From: Streptomyces anandii JCM 4720
GTDB taxonomy: Bacteria; Actinomycetota; Actinomycetes; Streptomycetales; Streptomycetaceae
DNA: 35,476 nucleotides
Assembly (NCBI RefSeq): GCF_014650655.1
Contig: NZ_BMVJ01000001.1
Location: forward strand, 516,037 to 551,512
Direction: 5' to 3'
Shown here: one piece after another, positions 1-8,971 of the stretch
Numbering within the stretch: the first letter of the stretch is position 1
Layout: every line of letters starts with the position of its first letter
Position numbers and translations under genes: made by a program
The notes under the pieces: model-generated
What the model was told of the DNA's origin: nothing
Databases searched by the model: none
The model's input: only the letters and a program-made list of their open reading frames with translations

Positions 1-71
1 GGGTAGGGGCGGCGGGGGCGGGCGAACACCCTGGCGCATCCACCCTCACGACCCGCACGCCCCCTGCCCCT

Positions 72-3000
72 TCAGGCCTTGCGCAGCCGGAAACCGAGCG
101 ACAAGCCCTCGTCGGAGAACACCTCACCGAAGGTGTCGTCCCCCTCGCCCTGCGCGAAGTCGGTCGCGAGGACCTCCTCGGCGATGAGTCCGGAGTGCTC
201 ACTGAGCGCGGCGATCGTCGCGCCGTCCGTCGCGGTCCACCGCAGCACGATCCGGTCGGCCACATCGAGGCCGCTGTTCTTGCGCGCCTCCTGGATCAGC
301 CGGATCGCGTCCCGGGCGAGCCCCGCCCGCCGCAGCTCCTCGGTGATCTCCAGATCGAGGGCGACCGTCGCCCCGGCGTCGGACGCCACCGACCACCCCT
401 CGCGCGGAGTCTCCGTGATGATCACCTCGTCGGGCGCGAGGGCGACCGTCTCGCCGTCGACCTCCACCGACGCCGTGCCCTCGCGCAGCGCGAGCGACAG
501 CGCGGCCGCGTCGGCGCCGGCGATCGCCTTGGCCACGTCCTGCACCCGCTTGCCGAACCGCTTGCCCAGCGCGCGGAAGTTGGCCTTGGCGGTGGTGTCC
601 ACCAGCGATCCACCGACCTCGCTGAGCGAGGCCAGCGTTGCCACGTTCAGCTCCTCGGTGATCTGGGCGTGCAGCTCGGCGTCCAGGGAGTCGAAGCCCG
701 CGGCCGCGACCAGCGCCCGGGACAGCGGCTGGCGCGTCTTGACGCCCGACTCCGCGCGGGTGGCCCGGCCCAGCTCCACGAGCCGCCGCACCAGCACCAT
801 CTGCCGCGACAGCTCCGGGTCGATCGCCGACAGGTCGGCCTCGGGCCAGGACGACAGGTGCACCGACTCGGGGGCGCCCGGGGTCACCGGCACCACCAGG
901 TCCTGCCACACCCGCTCGGTGATGAACGGGGTCAGCGGGGCCATCAGCCGGGTCACCGTCTCGACGACCTCGTGCAGTGTGCGCAGCGCGGCCCCGTCGC
1001 CCTGCCAGAAGCGGCGGCGCGAACGGCGGACGTACCAGTTGGACAGGTCGTCGACGAACGCGGACAGCAGCTTGCCGGCCCGCTGTGTGTCGTACCCCTC
1101 CAGCGCCTGCGTGACCTGGTCGGTCAGCGCGTGCAGCTCGCTGAGCAGCCAGCGGTCCAGCAGCGGACGCTCCGCCGGGGCCGGGTCGGCCGCGCTCGGC
1201 GCCCAGCCGGACGTGCGCGCGTACAGGGCCTGGAAGGCGACCGTGTTCCAGTACGTGAGGAGCGTCTTGCGGACGACCTCCTGGATGGTGCCGTGGCCCA
1301 CCCTGCGGGCCGCCCAGGGCGAGCCGCCGGCCGCCATGAACCAGCGCACCGCGTCCGCGCCGTGCTGGTCCATGAGCGGGATCGGCTGCAGGATGTTGCC
1401 CAGGTGCTTGGACATCTTGCGGCCGTCCTCGGCGAGGATGTGGCCCAGGCACACGACGTTCTCGTACGAGGACTTGTCGAAGACGAGGGTGCCGACCGCC
1501 ATCAGCGTGTAGAACCAGCCACGGGTCTGGTCGATGGCCTCGCAGATGAACTGCGCCGGATACCGGGCCTCGAACAGGTCCTTGTTCTTGTACGGGTAGC
1601 CCCACTGCGCGAACGGCATCGAACCCGAGTCGTACCAGGCGTCGATGACCTCCGGGACGCGGGTCGCGGTCTGCTCGCACTGAGGGCAGTCGAAGGTGAC
1701 CTCGTCGATGTACGGGCGGTGCGGGTCGAGGCCCGACTGGTCGGCGCCGGTCAGCTCCGTCAGCTCCGCCAGGGAGCCGACGCAGGTGAGGTGGCCGTCC
1801 CCGCAGCGCCAGACGGGCAGCGGGGTGCCCCAGTAGCGGTTGCGGGAGAGCGCCCAGTCGATGTTGTTGTTCAGCCAGTCCCCGTAGCGGCCGTGCTTGA
1901 CGGTGTCCGGGAACCAGTTGGTCCGCTCGTTCTCCTGGAGGAGGCGGTCCTTGATCGCGGTGGTGCGGATGTACCAGGACGGCTGCGCGTAGTACAGCAG
2001 CGCGGTGTGGCAGCGCCAGCAGTGCGGATAGCTGTGCTCGTAGGGCAGGTGCTTGAACAGCAGGCCGCGCTCGGCCAGGTCCTCGGTGAGCCGCTCGTCG
2101 GCCTTCTTGAAGAAGACGCCGCCGACCAGCGGCACGTCCTCCTCGAAGGTGCCGTCGGGACGCACCGGGTTGACGACCGGGAGGCCGTAGGCGCGGCAGA
2201 CGCGGAGGTCGTCCTCGCCGAAGGCGGGGGACTGGTGGACCAGACCCGTGCCGTCCTCGGTGGTGACGTACTCGGCGTTGACCACGAAGTGGGCCGGCTC
2301 CTCGAACGGCACCAGCTCGAAGGGGCGTCGGTAGGTCCAGCGCTCCATCTCGGCGCCGGTGAAGGTCTCGCCGGTGCTCTCCCAGCCCTCGCCGAGCGCC
2401 TTGGCGAGCAGCGGCTCGGCGACGACCAGGCTCTCCTCGCCGTTCGTCGCGACGACGTAGGTGACCTCGGGGTGCGCGGCGACCGCGGTGTTGGACACCA
2501 GCGTCCACGGGGTTGTCGTCCACACCAGCAGCGCCGCCCGGCCGGCCAGCGGGCCGGAGGTGAGCGGGAAGCGCACGTAGACCGAGGGGTCGACGACCGT
2601 CTCGTAGCCCTGCGCCAGCTCGTGGTCGGACAGGCCGGTGCCGCAGCGGGGGCACCAGGGGGCGACGCGGTGGTCCTGGACCAGCAGGCCCTTGTCGAAG
2701 ATCTGCTTGAGCGACCACCATACGGACTCCACGTACTCGGGGTCCATGGTGCGGTAGGCGTCGTCGAGGTCGACCCAGTAGCCCATGCGGGTCGTCAGCT
2801 CGGCGAAGGCGTCGGTGTGCCGGGTCACCGACTCGCGGCACTTGGCGTTGAACTCGGCGATGCCGTACGCCTCGATGTCCTGCTTTCCGGAGAAGCCCAG
2901 CTCCTTCTCCACCGCCAGCTCCACGGGCAGGCCGTGGCAGTCCCAGCCGGCCTTGCGGGCCACGTGGTAGCCGCGCATGGTGCGGAAGCGGGGGAAGACG

Positions 3001-3203
3001 TCCTTGAAGACGCGCGCCTCGATGTGGTGGGCGCCCGGCATGCCGTTGGCGGTGGGCGGACCCTCGTAGAACACCCACTCGGGGCGGCCCTCGGACTGCT
3101 CCAGGCTCTTGGCAAAGATCTTCTGCTCGCGCCAGAAGTCGAGCACGGCGTGCTCGAGGGCGGGCAGGTCGACCTGGGCGGGCACCTGGCGGTACTGCGT
3201 CAT
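72..3203 (-). CDS. ileS: Isoleucyl-tRNA synthetase, type 2 with GXHH signature
   Basis: Charges tRNA-Ile with isoleucine in the cytoplasm and edits misactivated valine. The protein is 1043 aa, the size of long eukaryal-type (IleRS2) bacterial enzymes. The first class I signature follows GPPTANGMP and reads G57-A58-H59-H60 instead of HXGH (bases 3024-3035); the second is KMSKH at residues 596-600 (bases 1404-1418). The editing domain carries TTTPWT, and Cys pairs in WCPRCG and FDCPQCE look like zinc knuckles. The ATG at 3203 sits 5 bases after GGAGGAAG. The gene is transcribed alone behind a T-box leader, so its translation should respond to uncharged tRNA-Ile. IleRS2 enzymes are known to be less sensitive to mupirocin; the GXHH variant has been linked to very high resistance. 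Identification is certain; the resistance level is inferred. Confidence 0.98.
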   Translation of the reverse strand: MTQYRQVPAQVDLPALEHAVLDFWREQKIFAKSLEQSEGRPEWVFYEGPPTANGMPGAHHIEARVFKDVFPRFRTMRGYHVARKAGWDCHGLPVELAVEKELGFSGKQDIEAYGIAEFNAKCRESVTRHTDAFAELTTRMGYWVDLDDAYRTMDPEYVESVWWSLKQIFDKGLLVQDHRVAPWCPRCGTGLSDHELAQGYETVVDPSVYVRFPLTSGPLAGRAALLVWTTTPWTLVSNTAVAAHPEVTYVVATNGEESLVVAEPLLAKALGEGWESTGETFTGAEMERWTYRRPFELVPFEEPAHFVVNAEYVTTEDGTGLVHQSPAFGEDDLRVCRAYGLPVVNPVRPDGTFEEDVPLVGGVFFKKADERLTEDLAERGLLFKHLPYEHSYPHCWRCHTALLYYAQPSWYIRTTAIKDRLLQENERTNWFPDTVKHGRYGDWLNNNIDWALSRNRYWGTPLPVWRCGDGHLTCVGSLAELTELTGADQSGLDPHRPYIDEVTFDCPQCEQTATRVPEVIDAWYDSGSMPFAQWGYPYKNKDLFEARYPAQFICEAIDQTRGWFYTLMAVGTLVFDKSSYENVVCLGHILAEDGRKMSKHLGNILQPIPLMDQHGADAVRWFMAAGGSPWAARRVGHGTIQEVVRKTLLTYWNTVAFQALYARTSGWAPSAADPAPAERPLLDRWLLSELHALTDQVTQALEGYDTQRAGKLLSAFVDDLSNWYVRRSRRRFWQGDGAALRTLHEVVETVTRLMAPLTPFITERVWQDLVVPVTPGAPESVHLSSWPEADLSAIDPELSRQMVLVRRLVELGRATRAESGVKTRQPLSRALVAAAGFDSLDAELHAQITEELNVATLASLSEVGGSLVDTTAKANFRALGKRFGKRVQDVAKAIAGADAAALSLALREGTASVEVDGETVALAPDEVIITETPREGWSVASDAGATVALDLEITEELRRAGLARDAIRLIQEARKNSGLDVADRIVLRWTATDGATIAALSEHSGLIAEEVLATDFAQGEGDDTFGEVFSDEGLSLGFRLRKA

Positions 3204-3515
3204 CGATCTTCCTCCGGCGGACGTACTGCCTTCCGTCGGAGGGACGAGAGCCTCGTGCTTCCTACGCCGTGTGCGGCGCGCTCCCGCGGTACCACCCTCC
3301 TTGGCCCTCCGGTGCGCCGTACGCGCCGGTGAGCCCCCTCATTGGGGTCGCGAGCCGGTTCTACTGGCCCCGGGTCCGCGGGCGGTCCCTGGGGCGTTCT
3401 TCCGGCGGCTCCGGGGTGATCTTCACGACGTGCTCGCCCCCGGGCTCACACCGTCCCCGGGTCGCTCTGGGCTGCCTGCGCCGCTACTCGTCCCCATCCA
3501 CGCTTTTCGCTCCGC
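3204..3515 (-). promoter_or_regulatory. Translational T-box riboswitch of ileS
   Basis: On the minus strand the leader contains the T-box sequence AGGGTGGTACCGCGG (bases 3284-3298), whose UGGU can pair with the ACCA end of uncharged tRNA-Ile. Stem I appears to start with GACGAGTAG (3484-3492), and an AUC isoleucine codon lies at 3418-3420 in the expected specifier position. No oligo-U terminator precedes the gene. Instead the SD GGAGG (3211-3215) can pair with a CCCTCCG segment at 3237-3243, giving a sequestrator hairpin, as known for class II T-boxes of actinobacterial ileS. Uncharged tRNA binding would favour the antisequestrator and open the ribosome binding site. The T-box core is unambiguous; specifier and stem I assignments are by eye. 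Confidence 0.9.
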
Positions 3516-3808
3516 CCAGTGTACGGCGCTCCGGCGACAGCGGCCGACCGGTTTTGCGGTGCGGGGGCAGGCGAGCGGCGGCCCGCGCGGGTGCCCCGAA
3601 TGGCGAGGGGCGGGCCGCCCGGATCGCAGGACGCGCGGCCGGCCGGATTACCCGGCGAAGAGCTGGGCACAACGCATGCATGCCGGCCGAGCGGCAGGCG
3701 CGAGGCGGGCGAATCGGGCGGCGTGCCCCGTTGCCGTGGGACTCGAGTCGATTTATCGTCCCAGCACGATTCGCGAGCAAAATCACAATATGTGAAGGGG
3801 CCGCGGCC
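3516..3808. promoter_or_regulatory. Divergent intergenic region of ileS leader and ddbA
   Basis: Gene-free stretch between the two divergent units. A minus-strand -10-like TACACT lies at 3518-3523, suitable for starting the T-box leader near 3511. Toward ddbA, the plus strand turns AT-richer (about 3750-3795) with TTGCCG at 3731 and TTTATC at 3752 as a weak promoter pair of short spacing. I see no conserved RNA or coding potential here. Confidence 0.4.
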
Positions 3809-4948
3809 ATGGTGGCGAGAAAGACCGCCGAGCAGTCGGCGTCGGGCAGGTCCCGGAGCGCCGGCGCCCTCGGCGGCGTCGCCGGGCACGTGGACGCGGC
3901 GGCGAAGGAGCCGGCCATGGACGAGGCGGCGAGGACCACGACGGACGGGCCCGCGGGCGGGGCGGCGGCGGGCCGGGCGGGGGGCGGGAGGAACGCCGCG
4001 GCGAAGAAGCCGGCGGCCGCGGGGACCACCGCGAAGAAGCGGGCGGCCACCGCCGGGAGGAAGACCGCTCCGGCAGCGGCCGCGAAGAACTCCACGGGCG
4101 CGAAGAACGCCGCGAGTGCGAAGAACGCCGCGGCCTCGAAGAACGCCGCGAGTGCGAAGAAGGCGGAGCCGGGGCAGACGGAGCCGAAGAGGACGGCCGC
4201 CGCCAGGACCCCGGCGAAGAAGGCGGCGCAGGACAAGGCGGCCCAGGACAAGGCGGAGCACAGCAAGGCGGAGCACGGCGAGGCGGCGCAGGACACGGCC
4301 GCGCACGGCAAGGCGGCGGAGAAGTCCGGGACGAAGCCGGCCGCCGAGGGTGCCGGCACGGAGCACGGCACTCCCGCGCGGGGTGGCGCCGGGCGGGCCT
4401 CGGGCAGGAAGAGCACGGGCAAGAAGGCGGGCGCGGCGCAGGCCGCGAAGCAGACGGGAGCCACGACGGTGGTTGCGAAGAAGACTCCTGGCACGGCCAC
4501 GGCGGCCAAGACCGCCGTCCCCAAGGCACGCGCCGCCGCGGCGGTCGAGCCGGGCGACCTCGCGGTACGCCCGGGGGAGGACCCCTGGACCCCGGAAGAG
4601 GTCGCGGAGGCCCGCGCGGAGCTCCAGTCCGAGATGGAGCGGCTGCGCGAGGAGATCAGCTCCTCCGAGCAGTCCCTGGCGGGCCTGATGCGGGACTCCG
4701 GGGACGGCGCGGGCGACGACCAGGCGGACACCGGCACCAAGAACATCACGCGCGAGCACGAACTCGCCCTCGCCGCCAACGCGCGCGAGATGCTCACCCA
4801 GACCGGGCGCGCCCTGGACCGGCTGGACGCGGGCACCTACGGTCTGTGCGAGAACTGCGGCGACCCCATCGGCAAGGCCCGTATGCAGGCCTTCCCGCGG
4901 GCCACCCTGTGCGTGGAGTGCAAGCAGAAGCAGGAACGCCGCTACTGA
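3809..4948 (+). CDS. ddbA: Histone H1-like/DksA-like fusion DNA-binding protein (DdbA-type)
   Basis: The 379-aa protein has two parts. Residues about 1-255 are low-complexity and rich in Lys and Ala, with repeats such as AKNAAS/AKNAAAS and DKAEHSKAEHGEA, like the C-terminal tail of histone H1. From W260 the sequence becomes a DksA/TraR-type domain: a charged coiled-coil stretch, then a C4 zinc finger C347-x2-C350-x17-C368-x2-C371. The ATG at 3809 follows GAAGGGG by 8 bases. I recall a Streptomyces nucleoid protein of this architecture named DdbA, described as coupling DNA compaction to transcription in development and stress. A DksA-like role at RNA polymerase would be inference. The gene stands alone, divergent from ileS and upstream of lspA. 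Confidence 0.88.
   Translation: MVARKTAEQSASGRSRSAGALGGVAGHVDAAAKEPAMDEAARTTTDGPAGGAAAGRAGGGRNAAAKKPAAAGTTAKKRAATAGRKTAPAAAAKNSTGAKNAASAKNAAASKNAASAKKAEPGQTEPKRTAAARTPAKKAAQDKAAQDKAEHSKAEHGEAAQDTAAHGKAAEKSGTKPAAEGAGTEHGTPARGGAGRASGRKSTGKKAGAAQAAKQTGATTVVAKKTPGTATAAKTAVPKARAAAAVEPGDLAVRPGEDPWTPEEVAEARAELQSEMERLREEISSSEQSLAGLMRDSGDGAGDDQADTGTKNITREHELALAANAREMLTQTGRALDRLDAGTYGLCENCGDPIGKARMQAFPRATLCVECKQKQERRY
4100..4162 (+). repeat. Short in-frame tandem repeats in ddbA linker
   Basis: About three and a half copies of an 18-21 bp unit based on gcgaagaacgccgcgagt encode AKNAAS, AKNAAAS, KNAAS and AKK. Repeats of this kind are prone to copy-number change by slippage; every unit keeps the reading frame. 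Confidence 0.8.
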
Positions 4949-5068
4949 GGCGGACGGAGCGGGGCCGCACCGGCCGGGGGCTGCCGCCATGCGCCTCCTG
5001 AGCACCTCGGCCGGGACGTGTGTGCCGTACTCTCGTCCTCTATCAGGTACCTAGGTCGAGGGACTCAC

Positions 5069-5701
5069 GTGGCAGAGGCGGAGCGCATCATCGGTACGCC
5101 GGACACCCCGGACGCGGCACGGCCCGGGCAGCAGCGGCCCGGCGACGACACGTCGCCGCAGGCGTCCGCCCGCGCGGGCGGACCGCAGGAGCCCGCCACG
5201 GCCGAGCGGCCGCGCGGCAGGCGCCGGATCGCCGTCCTGTTCGCGGTGGCGGCGTTCGCCTACGCTCTCGACCTGGTCAGCAAGCTGGTCGTGGTCGCCA
5301 GGCTGGAGCACCACGCGCCGATCAGGCTGATCGGGGACTGGCTCCAGCTGGAGGCCATCCGCAACCCGGGCGCGGCCTTCGGTTTCGGCGAGGCCTTCAC
5401 CGTGATCTTCACGGTGATCGCGGCCGCCGTCATCGTGGTGATCACCCGCCTCGCGCGCAAGCTCTACAGCCTGCCCTGGGCGATCGCGCTCGGCCTGCTG
5501 CTCGGCGGGGCGCTGGGCAACCTCACCGACCGGATCTTCCGCTCGCCCGGCGTCTTCGAGGGCGCCGTGGTCGACTTCATCGCCCCCAAGCACTTCGCGG
5601 TGTTCAACCTCGCCGACTCCGCGATCGTCTGCGGCGGCATCCTGATCGTGCTGCTGTCCTTCCGCGGCCTGGACCCGGACGGCACCGTCCACAAGGACTG
5701 A
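5069..5701 (+). CDS. lspA: Lipoprotein signal peptidase (signal peptidase II)
   Basis: Aspartic protease of the cytoplasmic membrane that removes signal peptides from diacylglyceryl-modified prolipoproteins. The 210-aa protein has about 50 hydrophilic N-terminal residues, then four hydrophobic segments (about 54-70, 108-126, 135-150, 182-198). Family motifs are [19 protein letters not shown] with catalytic D154, and VFNLADS with catalytic D183. The GTG start at 5069 has GAGGGA 5 bases upstream. A -10-like TACTCT at 5028-5033 may drive it. The N-terminal extension is longer than in E. coli LspA but common in Streptomyces. It precedes the rluD-type gene by 81 bases; whether they are cotranscribed is unclear. 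Confidence 0.96.
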   Translation: MAEAERIIGTPDTPDAARPGQQRPGDDTSPQASARAGGPQEPATAERPRGRRRIAVLFAVAAFAYALDLVSKLVVVARLEHHAPIRLIGDWLQLEAIRNPGAAFGFGEAFTVIFTVIAAAVIVVITRLARKLYSLPWAIALGLLLGGALGNLTDRIFRSPGVFEGAVVDFIAPKHFAVFNLADSAIVCGGILIVLLSFRGLDPDGTVHKD

Positions 5702-5770
5702 CCGGCCGCCTCCCGCCCCTCCGGCGCCCGGTCGTCCACAGGCCCGGTCGGGGCCGCCGTGCCCGTCCGG

Positions 5771-5776
5771 CATACT
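5771..5776 (+). promoter_or_regulatory. Candidate -10 of the RluD-type gene (leaderless start)
   Basis: CATACT lies 6 bases before the GTG at 5783 and no SD is present, so transcription may begin at or next to the start codon. Confidence 0.35.
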
Positions 5777-5782
5777 CGACGG

Positions 5783-6727
5783 GTGAGCACGCTTCCCGAG
5801 ATCCGTACCCTGCCCGTGCCCGACGGCCTGGAGGGCGAGCGCGTCGACGCCGCCATCTCCCGCATGTTCGGCTTCTCCCGTACGAAGGCGGCGGAGCTGG
5901 CCGCCGCGGGCAAGGTGATGGTCGACGGCACGGCGGTCGGCAAGTCCGAGCGGGTGCGCGGCGGGGCCTGGCTCGAGGTGGAGATGCCCCAGGCGCCCGC
6001 GCCCGTCCAGGTGGTCGCCGAGCCGGTCGAGGGCATGGAGATCGTGCACGACGACGAGGACGTGGTCGTCATCGTCAAGCCGGTCGGCGTCGCCGCCCAC
6101 CCGAGCCCCGGCTGGAGCGGCCCCACGGTCATCGGCGGACTGGCCGCCGCCGGGTACCGCATCTCGACCTCCGGCGCCGCCGAGCGCCAGGGCATCGTGC
6201 ACCGCCTGGACGTCGGCACCTCGGGCCTGATGGTCGTCGCCAAGTCGGAGTACGCGTACACCTCGCTCAAGCGCCAGTTCAAGGAGCGCACGGTCGACAA
6301 GCGCTACCACACCCTCGTCCAGGGCCACCCCGACCCGACCAGCGGCACCATCGACGCGCCCATCGGCCGCCACCCCAACCACGACTACAAGTGGGCGGTC
6401 ACCGCGGACGGCAAGCCCTCCGTCACGCACTACGACCTGATCGAGGCCTTCCGCGCGGCCTCCCTGCTCGACGTGAAGCTGGAGACCGGCCGCACCCACC
6501 AGATCCGCGTCCACATGGCCGCCCACCGCCACCCCTGCGTCGGCGACCTGACCTACGGCGCCGACCCGACCCTCGCCAAGCGGCTCGGGCTCACCCGCCA
6601 GTGGCTGCACGCGGTCCGGCTCGGCTTCGAGCACCCCGGCGACGGACAGTGGGTGGAGTTCGCCAGCGACTATCCCGAGGACCTCCAGAAGGCCCTGGAC
6701 CAGGTCCGTGAGGAGACCTACGCATGA
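5783..6727 (+). CDS. rluD: RluD-family 23S rRNA pseudouridine synthase
   Basis: Isomerises uridine to pseudouridine in large-subunit rRNA. The 314-aa protein has an N-terminal S4 RNA-binding domain (about 18-75: RVDAAIS...KVMVDG) and a catalytic domain with [15 protein letters not shown], where D143 is the catalytic aspartate of the RluA/RluD family. Further family blocks are KRYHTLVQG and [12 protein letters not shown]. The GTG at 5783 is the first sensible start; no SD is visible and translation is probably leaderless. The stop overlaps the ATG of the following acetyltransferase (ATGA). Exact target uridines cannot be read from sequence; RluA/RluC-type specificity is an alternative. Confidence 0.92.
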   Translation: MSTLPEIRTLPVPDGLEGERVDAAISRMFGFSRTKAAELAAAGKVMVDGTAVGKSERVRGGAWLEVEMPQAPAPVQVVAEPVEGMEIVHDDEDVVVIVKPVGVAAHPSPGWSGPTVIGGLAAAGYRISTSGAAERQGIVHRLDVGTSGLMVVAKSEYAYTSLKRQFKERTVDKRYHTLVQGHPDPTSGTIDAPIGRHPNHDYKWAVTADGKPSVTHYDLIEAFRAASLLDVKLETGRTHQIRVHMAAHRHPCVGDLTYGADPTLAKRLGLTRQWLHAVRLGFEHPGDGQWVEFASDYPEDLQKALDQVREETYA

Positions 6728-7191
6728 GCACGCCGTACGAGGTGCGCGTCGCCGAGGACCCCGCCGACCGCGAGGCGTGCTTCGCCGTGCGCAAGCAGGT
6801 CTTCGTCGCCGAGCAGGGCGTCCCGGAGGACATCGAGTACGACGCCCACGACGCCGTCGCGCTGCACGTGCTCGCCGTCCGCGAGGGGGGCCTCCCGCTC
6901 GGCACCGGACGGCTGCTGCACGGCGCGGCGGCCGCCGCGAAGACCGGCGGCGAGGCCGGCGTCGGCTCCCTGGGACGGCTCGCCGTCGCCAAGGAGGCCC
7001 GCGGTCTCGGCGTCGGCGTCGCCCTGGTGCGCGCCATCGAGGACGCGGCACGCGCGCGTGGCCTCACCGCCGTCGACCTGCACGCCCAGACGCACGCCCT
7101 CGGCTTCTACGAGCGTCTGGGATACGAGGCGTACGGTCCGGAGTTCCCCGACGCCGGGATACCCCACCGCGCGATGCGGCGCGCGCTGTAG
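6724..7191 (+). CDS. GNAT family N-acetyltransferase (ElaA-like)
   Basis: A 155-aa single-domain GNAT protein expected to transfer an acetyl group from acetyl-CoA to an amine of unknown substrate. The acetyl-CoA binding motif A region reads [20 protein letters not shown] (about residues 79-98), and [12 protein letters not shown] near the C-terminus is the usual GNAT beta5/alpha4 end. The N-terminal [19 protein letters not shown] resembles ElaA/YjcF-type members. Its ATG overlaps the stop of the pseudouridine synthase gene, so the two are translationally coupled, although a functional link is not evident. Confidence 0.88.
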   Translation: MSTPYEVRVAEDPADREACFAVRKQVFVAEQGVPEDIEYDAHDAVALHVLAVREGGLPLGTGRLLHGAAAAAKTGGEAGVGSLGRLAVAKEARGLGVGVALVRAIEDAARARGLTAVDLHAQTHALGFYERLGYEAYGPEFPDAGIPHRAMRRAL

Positions 7192-7281
7192 CCCCTCACC
7201 GGCGAAGGAGCCGCCGAGCGGTGCGGCATGGCAGGCTTGAGGTCCGCCGTGTAGAACGTCCGACCTCCCGGAGCGCTGACC

Positions 7282-8868
7282 GTGGATCAGTTGGCCCTGC
7301 TTTTCGTCGTATTGCTCGGGGCCGTGATCAGCGTCCCGGTCGGTGACCGGTTCGGGCTGCCCGCGCCGGTGCTGATGACCCTGCTCGGCATCGCGCTGGC
7401 GCTGCCCGGCTTCGTGCCGAACGTCAGCATCCCGCCCGAGCTGATCCTGCCCGCGCTGCTGCCGCCGCTGCTCTACGCCGCCGTACGGCGCACCTCCTGG
7501 CGGCAGTTCACGGCGAACAAGCGGCCGATCTTCCTGCTGGCCGTGGCGCTGGTGTTCGTCACCACGCTGTGCGTCGCCGTCGTCGCCCACTCCATCGTGC
7601 CGGGGCTGTCGGTGGCCGCCGCGGTGGCGCTGGGCGCGCTGATCGCCCCGCCCGACCCGGTCGCGGCGACCGCCGTCGCCGGGCAGCTCGGGCTGCCGCG
7701 CCGCCTGGTGTCGATCCTGGAGGGCGAGGGCCTGTTCAACGACGTGACGGCCATCGTGCTCTACCACGTCGCCATCGCCGCCGCCGTCAGCGGAGAGTTC
7801 TCCGTCTGGCGGGCCGGTCTCGACCTGGTGCTGTCCGCGGTGGTCGCGGTGGCCGTCGGGGTCGCGCTCGGCTGGGGCGCGAACAAGCTGCTGAGCCTGC
7901 TCGGGGACGCGACGCTCCAGATCGGGCTGACGCTGCTCGTCCCCTTCGCGTCCTACGTGCTGTCCGAGGAACTGCACGGCTCCGGCGTCCTCTCCGTGCT
8001 CGTCACCGCGCTGTTCCTGGCCGAGTACGCCGTCGACGCCGACGACGTGGTCAGCCGGCTCGCCGGGCACACCGTCTGGGACGTCGTCGACACCCTGGTC
8101 ACCGGGGTCGCCTTCGGGCTGGTCGGCCTGGAGCTGCACAACGCGGTGCGCACGGCCGCCGGGCGCTGGGGCGAACTGCTCGGCTGGGCCGCGGTGGTCG
8201 TGGCCGTGGTGGTGCTGGTACGGCTGCTGTGGCTGCTGCCCGCGACCTGGCTGACCAAGCGGCTGCACGCGCTGCGGGACTACGACGAGGACATCCCGCT
8301 CAGCTGGCGCGAGACCGTCGTCATGTGGTGGTCGGGGATGCGCGGCGTGGCCTCGGTGGCGCTCGCGCTGGCCATCCCGCTCCACACGGACAGCGGCGCG
8401 CCCTTCCCCGACCGCGACGAGATCGTGTTCATCGCCTTCGGGGTGATCATGGCCACGCTGGTGCTCCAGGGACTCACCCTGCCGTGGCTGGTCAGGCGGC
8501 TCGGGGTGCGCGCCGACACCGAGCGGGAGAAGGAGTTCGAGACGCAGCTCGCCGCGCGGGCGGCGAAGGCGGCCAAGCGGCGGCTGCGGGAGATCGAGTC
8601 CGTCGAGGAGCTGCCCGACGACCTGTCCGAGCAGATGAACCGGCGGGCCTTCGAGATCGGGCTGCGGATCAGTCCGCGGATCGGCGACGAGGAGCGCAGG
8701 GAGGCGCAGGAGAACCGGGTGCGGCGGCTGAAGCGGGTGCGGCGCATCCAGGGCGAGATGCTGAGCGCGGCCCGGCACGAGGTGCTGGCGGCGCGCAGCG
8801 AGCCCGGGGCCGACCCGGAGATCGTGGACCGGGTGCTGCGCCACCTCGACGTGCGCAGCCTGCGCTGA
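7282..8868 (+). CDS. CPA1-family Na+/H+ antiporter
   Basis: Cation/proton exchanger of the cytoplasmic membrane, 528 aa. About twelve hydrophobic segments fill residues 1-405. Family markers are LPPLLYAAVRR, GALIAPPDPVAATAV with an ion-site Asp, GEGLFNDVTAIVLY with the paired Asn-Asp, and WSGMRGVASVALALAIP. Residues 410-528 form a charged cytoplasmic tail with coiled-coil-like arginine/glutamate heptads, as in many actinobacterial NhaP/YjcE-type proteins. The GTG at 7282 has GGAG 8 bases upstream. It is monocistronic by spacing: 90 bases after the GNAT gene and 103 bases before the dehydrogenase. Na+ versus K+ preference cannot be told from the sequence. Confidence 0.93.
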   Translation: MDQLALLFVVLLGAVISVPVGDRFGLPAPVLMTLLGIALALPGFVPNVSIPPELILPALLPPLLYAAVRRTSWRQFTANKRPIFLLAVALVFVTTLCVAVVAHSIVPGLSVAAAVALGALIAPPDPVAATAVAGQLGLPRRLVSILEGEGLFNDVTAIVLYHVAIAAAVSGEFSVWRAGLDLVLSAVVAVAVGVALGWGANKLLSLLGDATLQIGLTLLVPFASYVLSEELHGSGVLSVLVTALFLAEYAVDADDVVSRLAGHTVWDVVDTLVTGVAFGLVGLELHNAVRTAAGRWGELLGWAAVVVAVVVLVRLLWLLPATWLTKRLHALRDYDEDIPLSWRETVVMWWSGMRGVASVALALAIPLHTDSGAPFPDRDEIVFIAFGVIMATLVLQGLTLPWLVRRLGVRADTEREKEFETQLAARAAKAAKRRLREIESVEELPDDLSEQMNRRAFEIGLRISPRIGDEERREAQENRVRRLKRVRRIQGEMLSAARHEVLAARSEPGADPEIVDRVLRHLDVRSLR

Positions 8869-8959
8869 CGCACTCGGCCCGCCGCGGCGTACGGGTCGCA
8901 CGCCGGTGCGCGCGCCGCCTTCCGCCCCGGCGTTCCCCCGTCGTGCGCCCGCGCGGGCC

Positions 8960-8965
8960 TACGCT
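8960..8965 (+). promoter_or_regulatory. Candidate -10 of the dehydrogenase gene (leaderless start)
   Basis: TACGCT fits the TANNNT pattern and ends 6 bases before the ATG at 8972. No SD is present. Confidence 0.5.
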
Positions 8966-8971
8966 CGGATC

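Noticed and set aside
195..3332. Long open frame antisense to ileS, over 1000 codons
   Set aside because: High-GC codon use leaves few stops on the opposite strand. The translation is Arg/Gly/Val-rich without motifs, and the sense frame is an unambiguous ileS.
3446..5005. Long minus-strand frame opposite ddbA
   Set aside because: It is Arg/Leu low-complexity, the mirror of a Lys/Ala-rich sense sequence, with no start signal and no domain.
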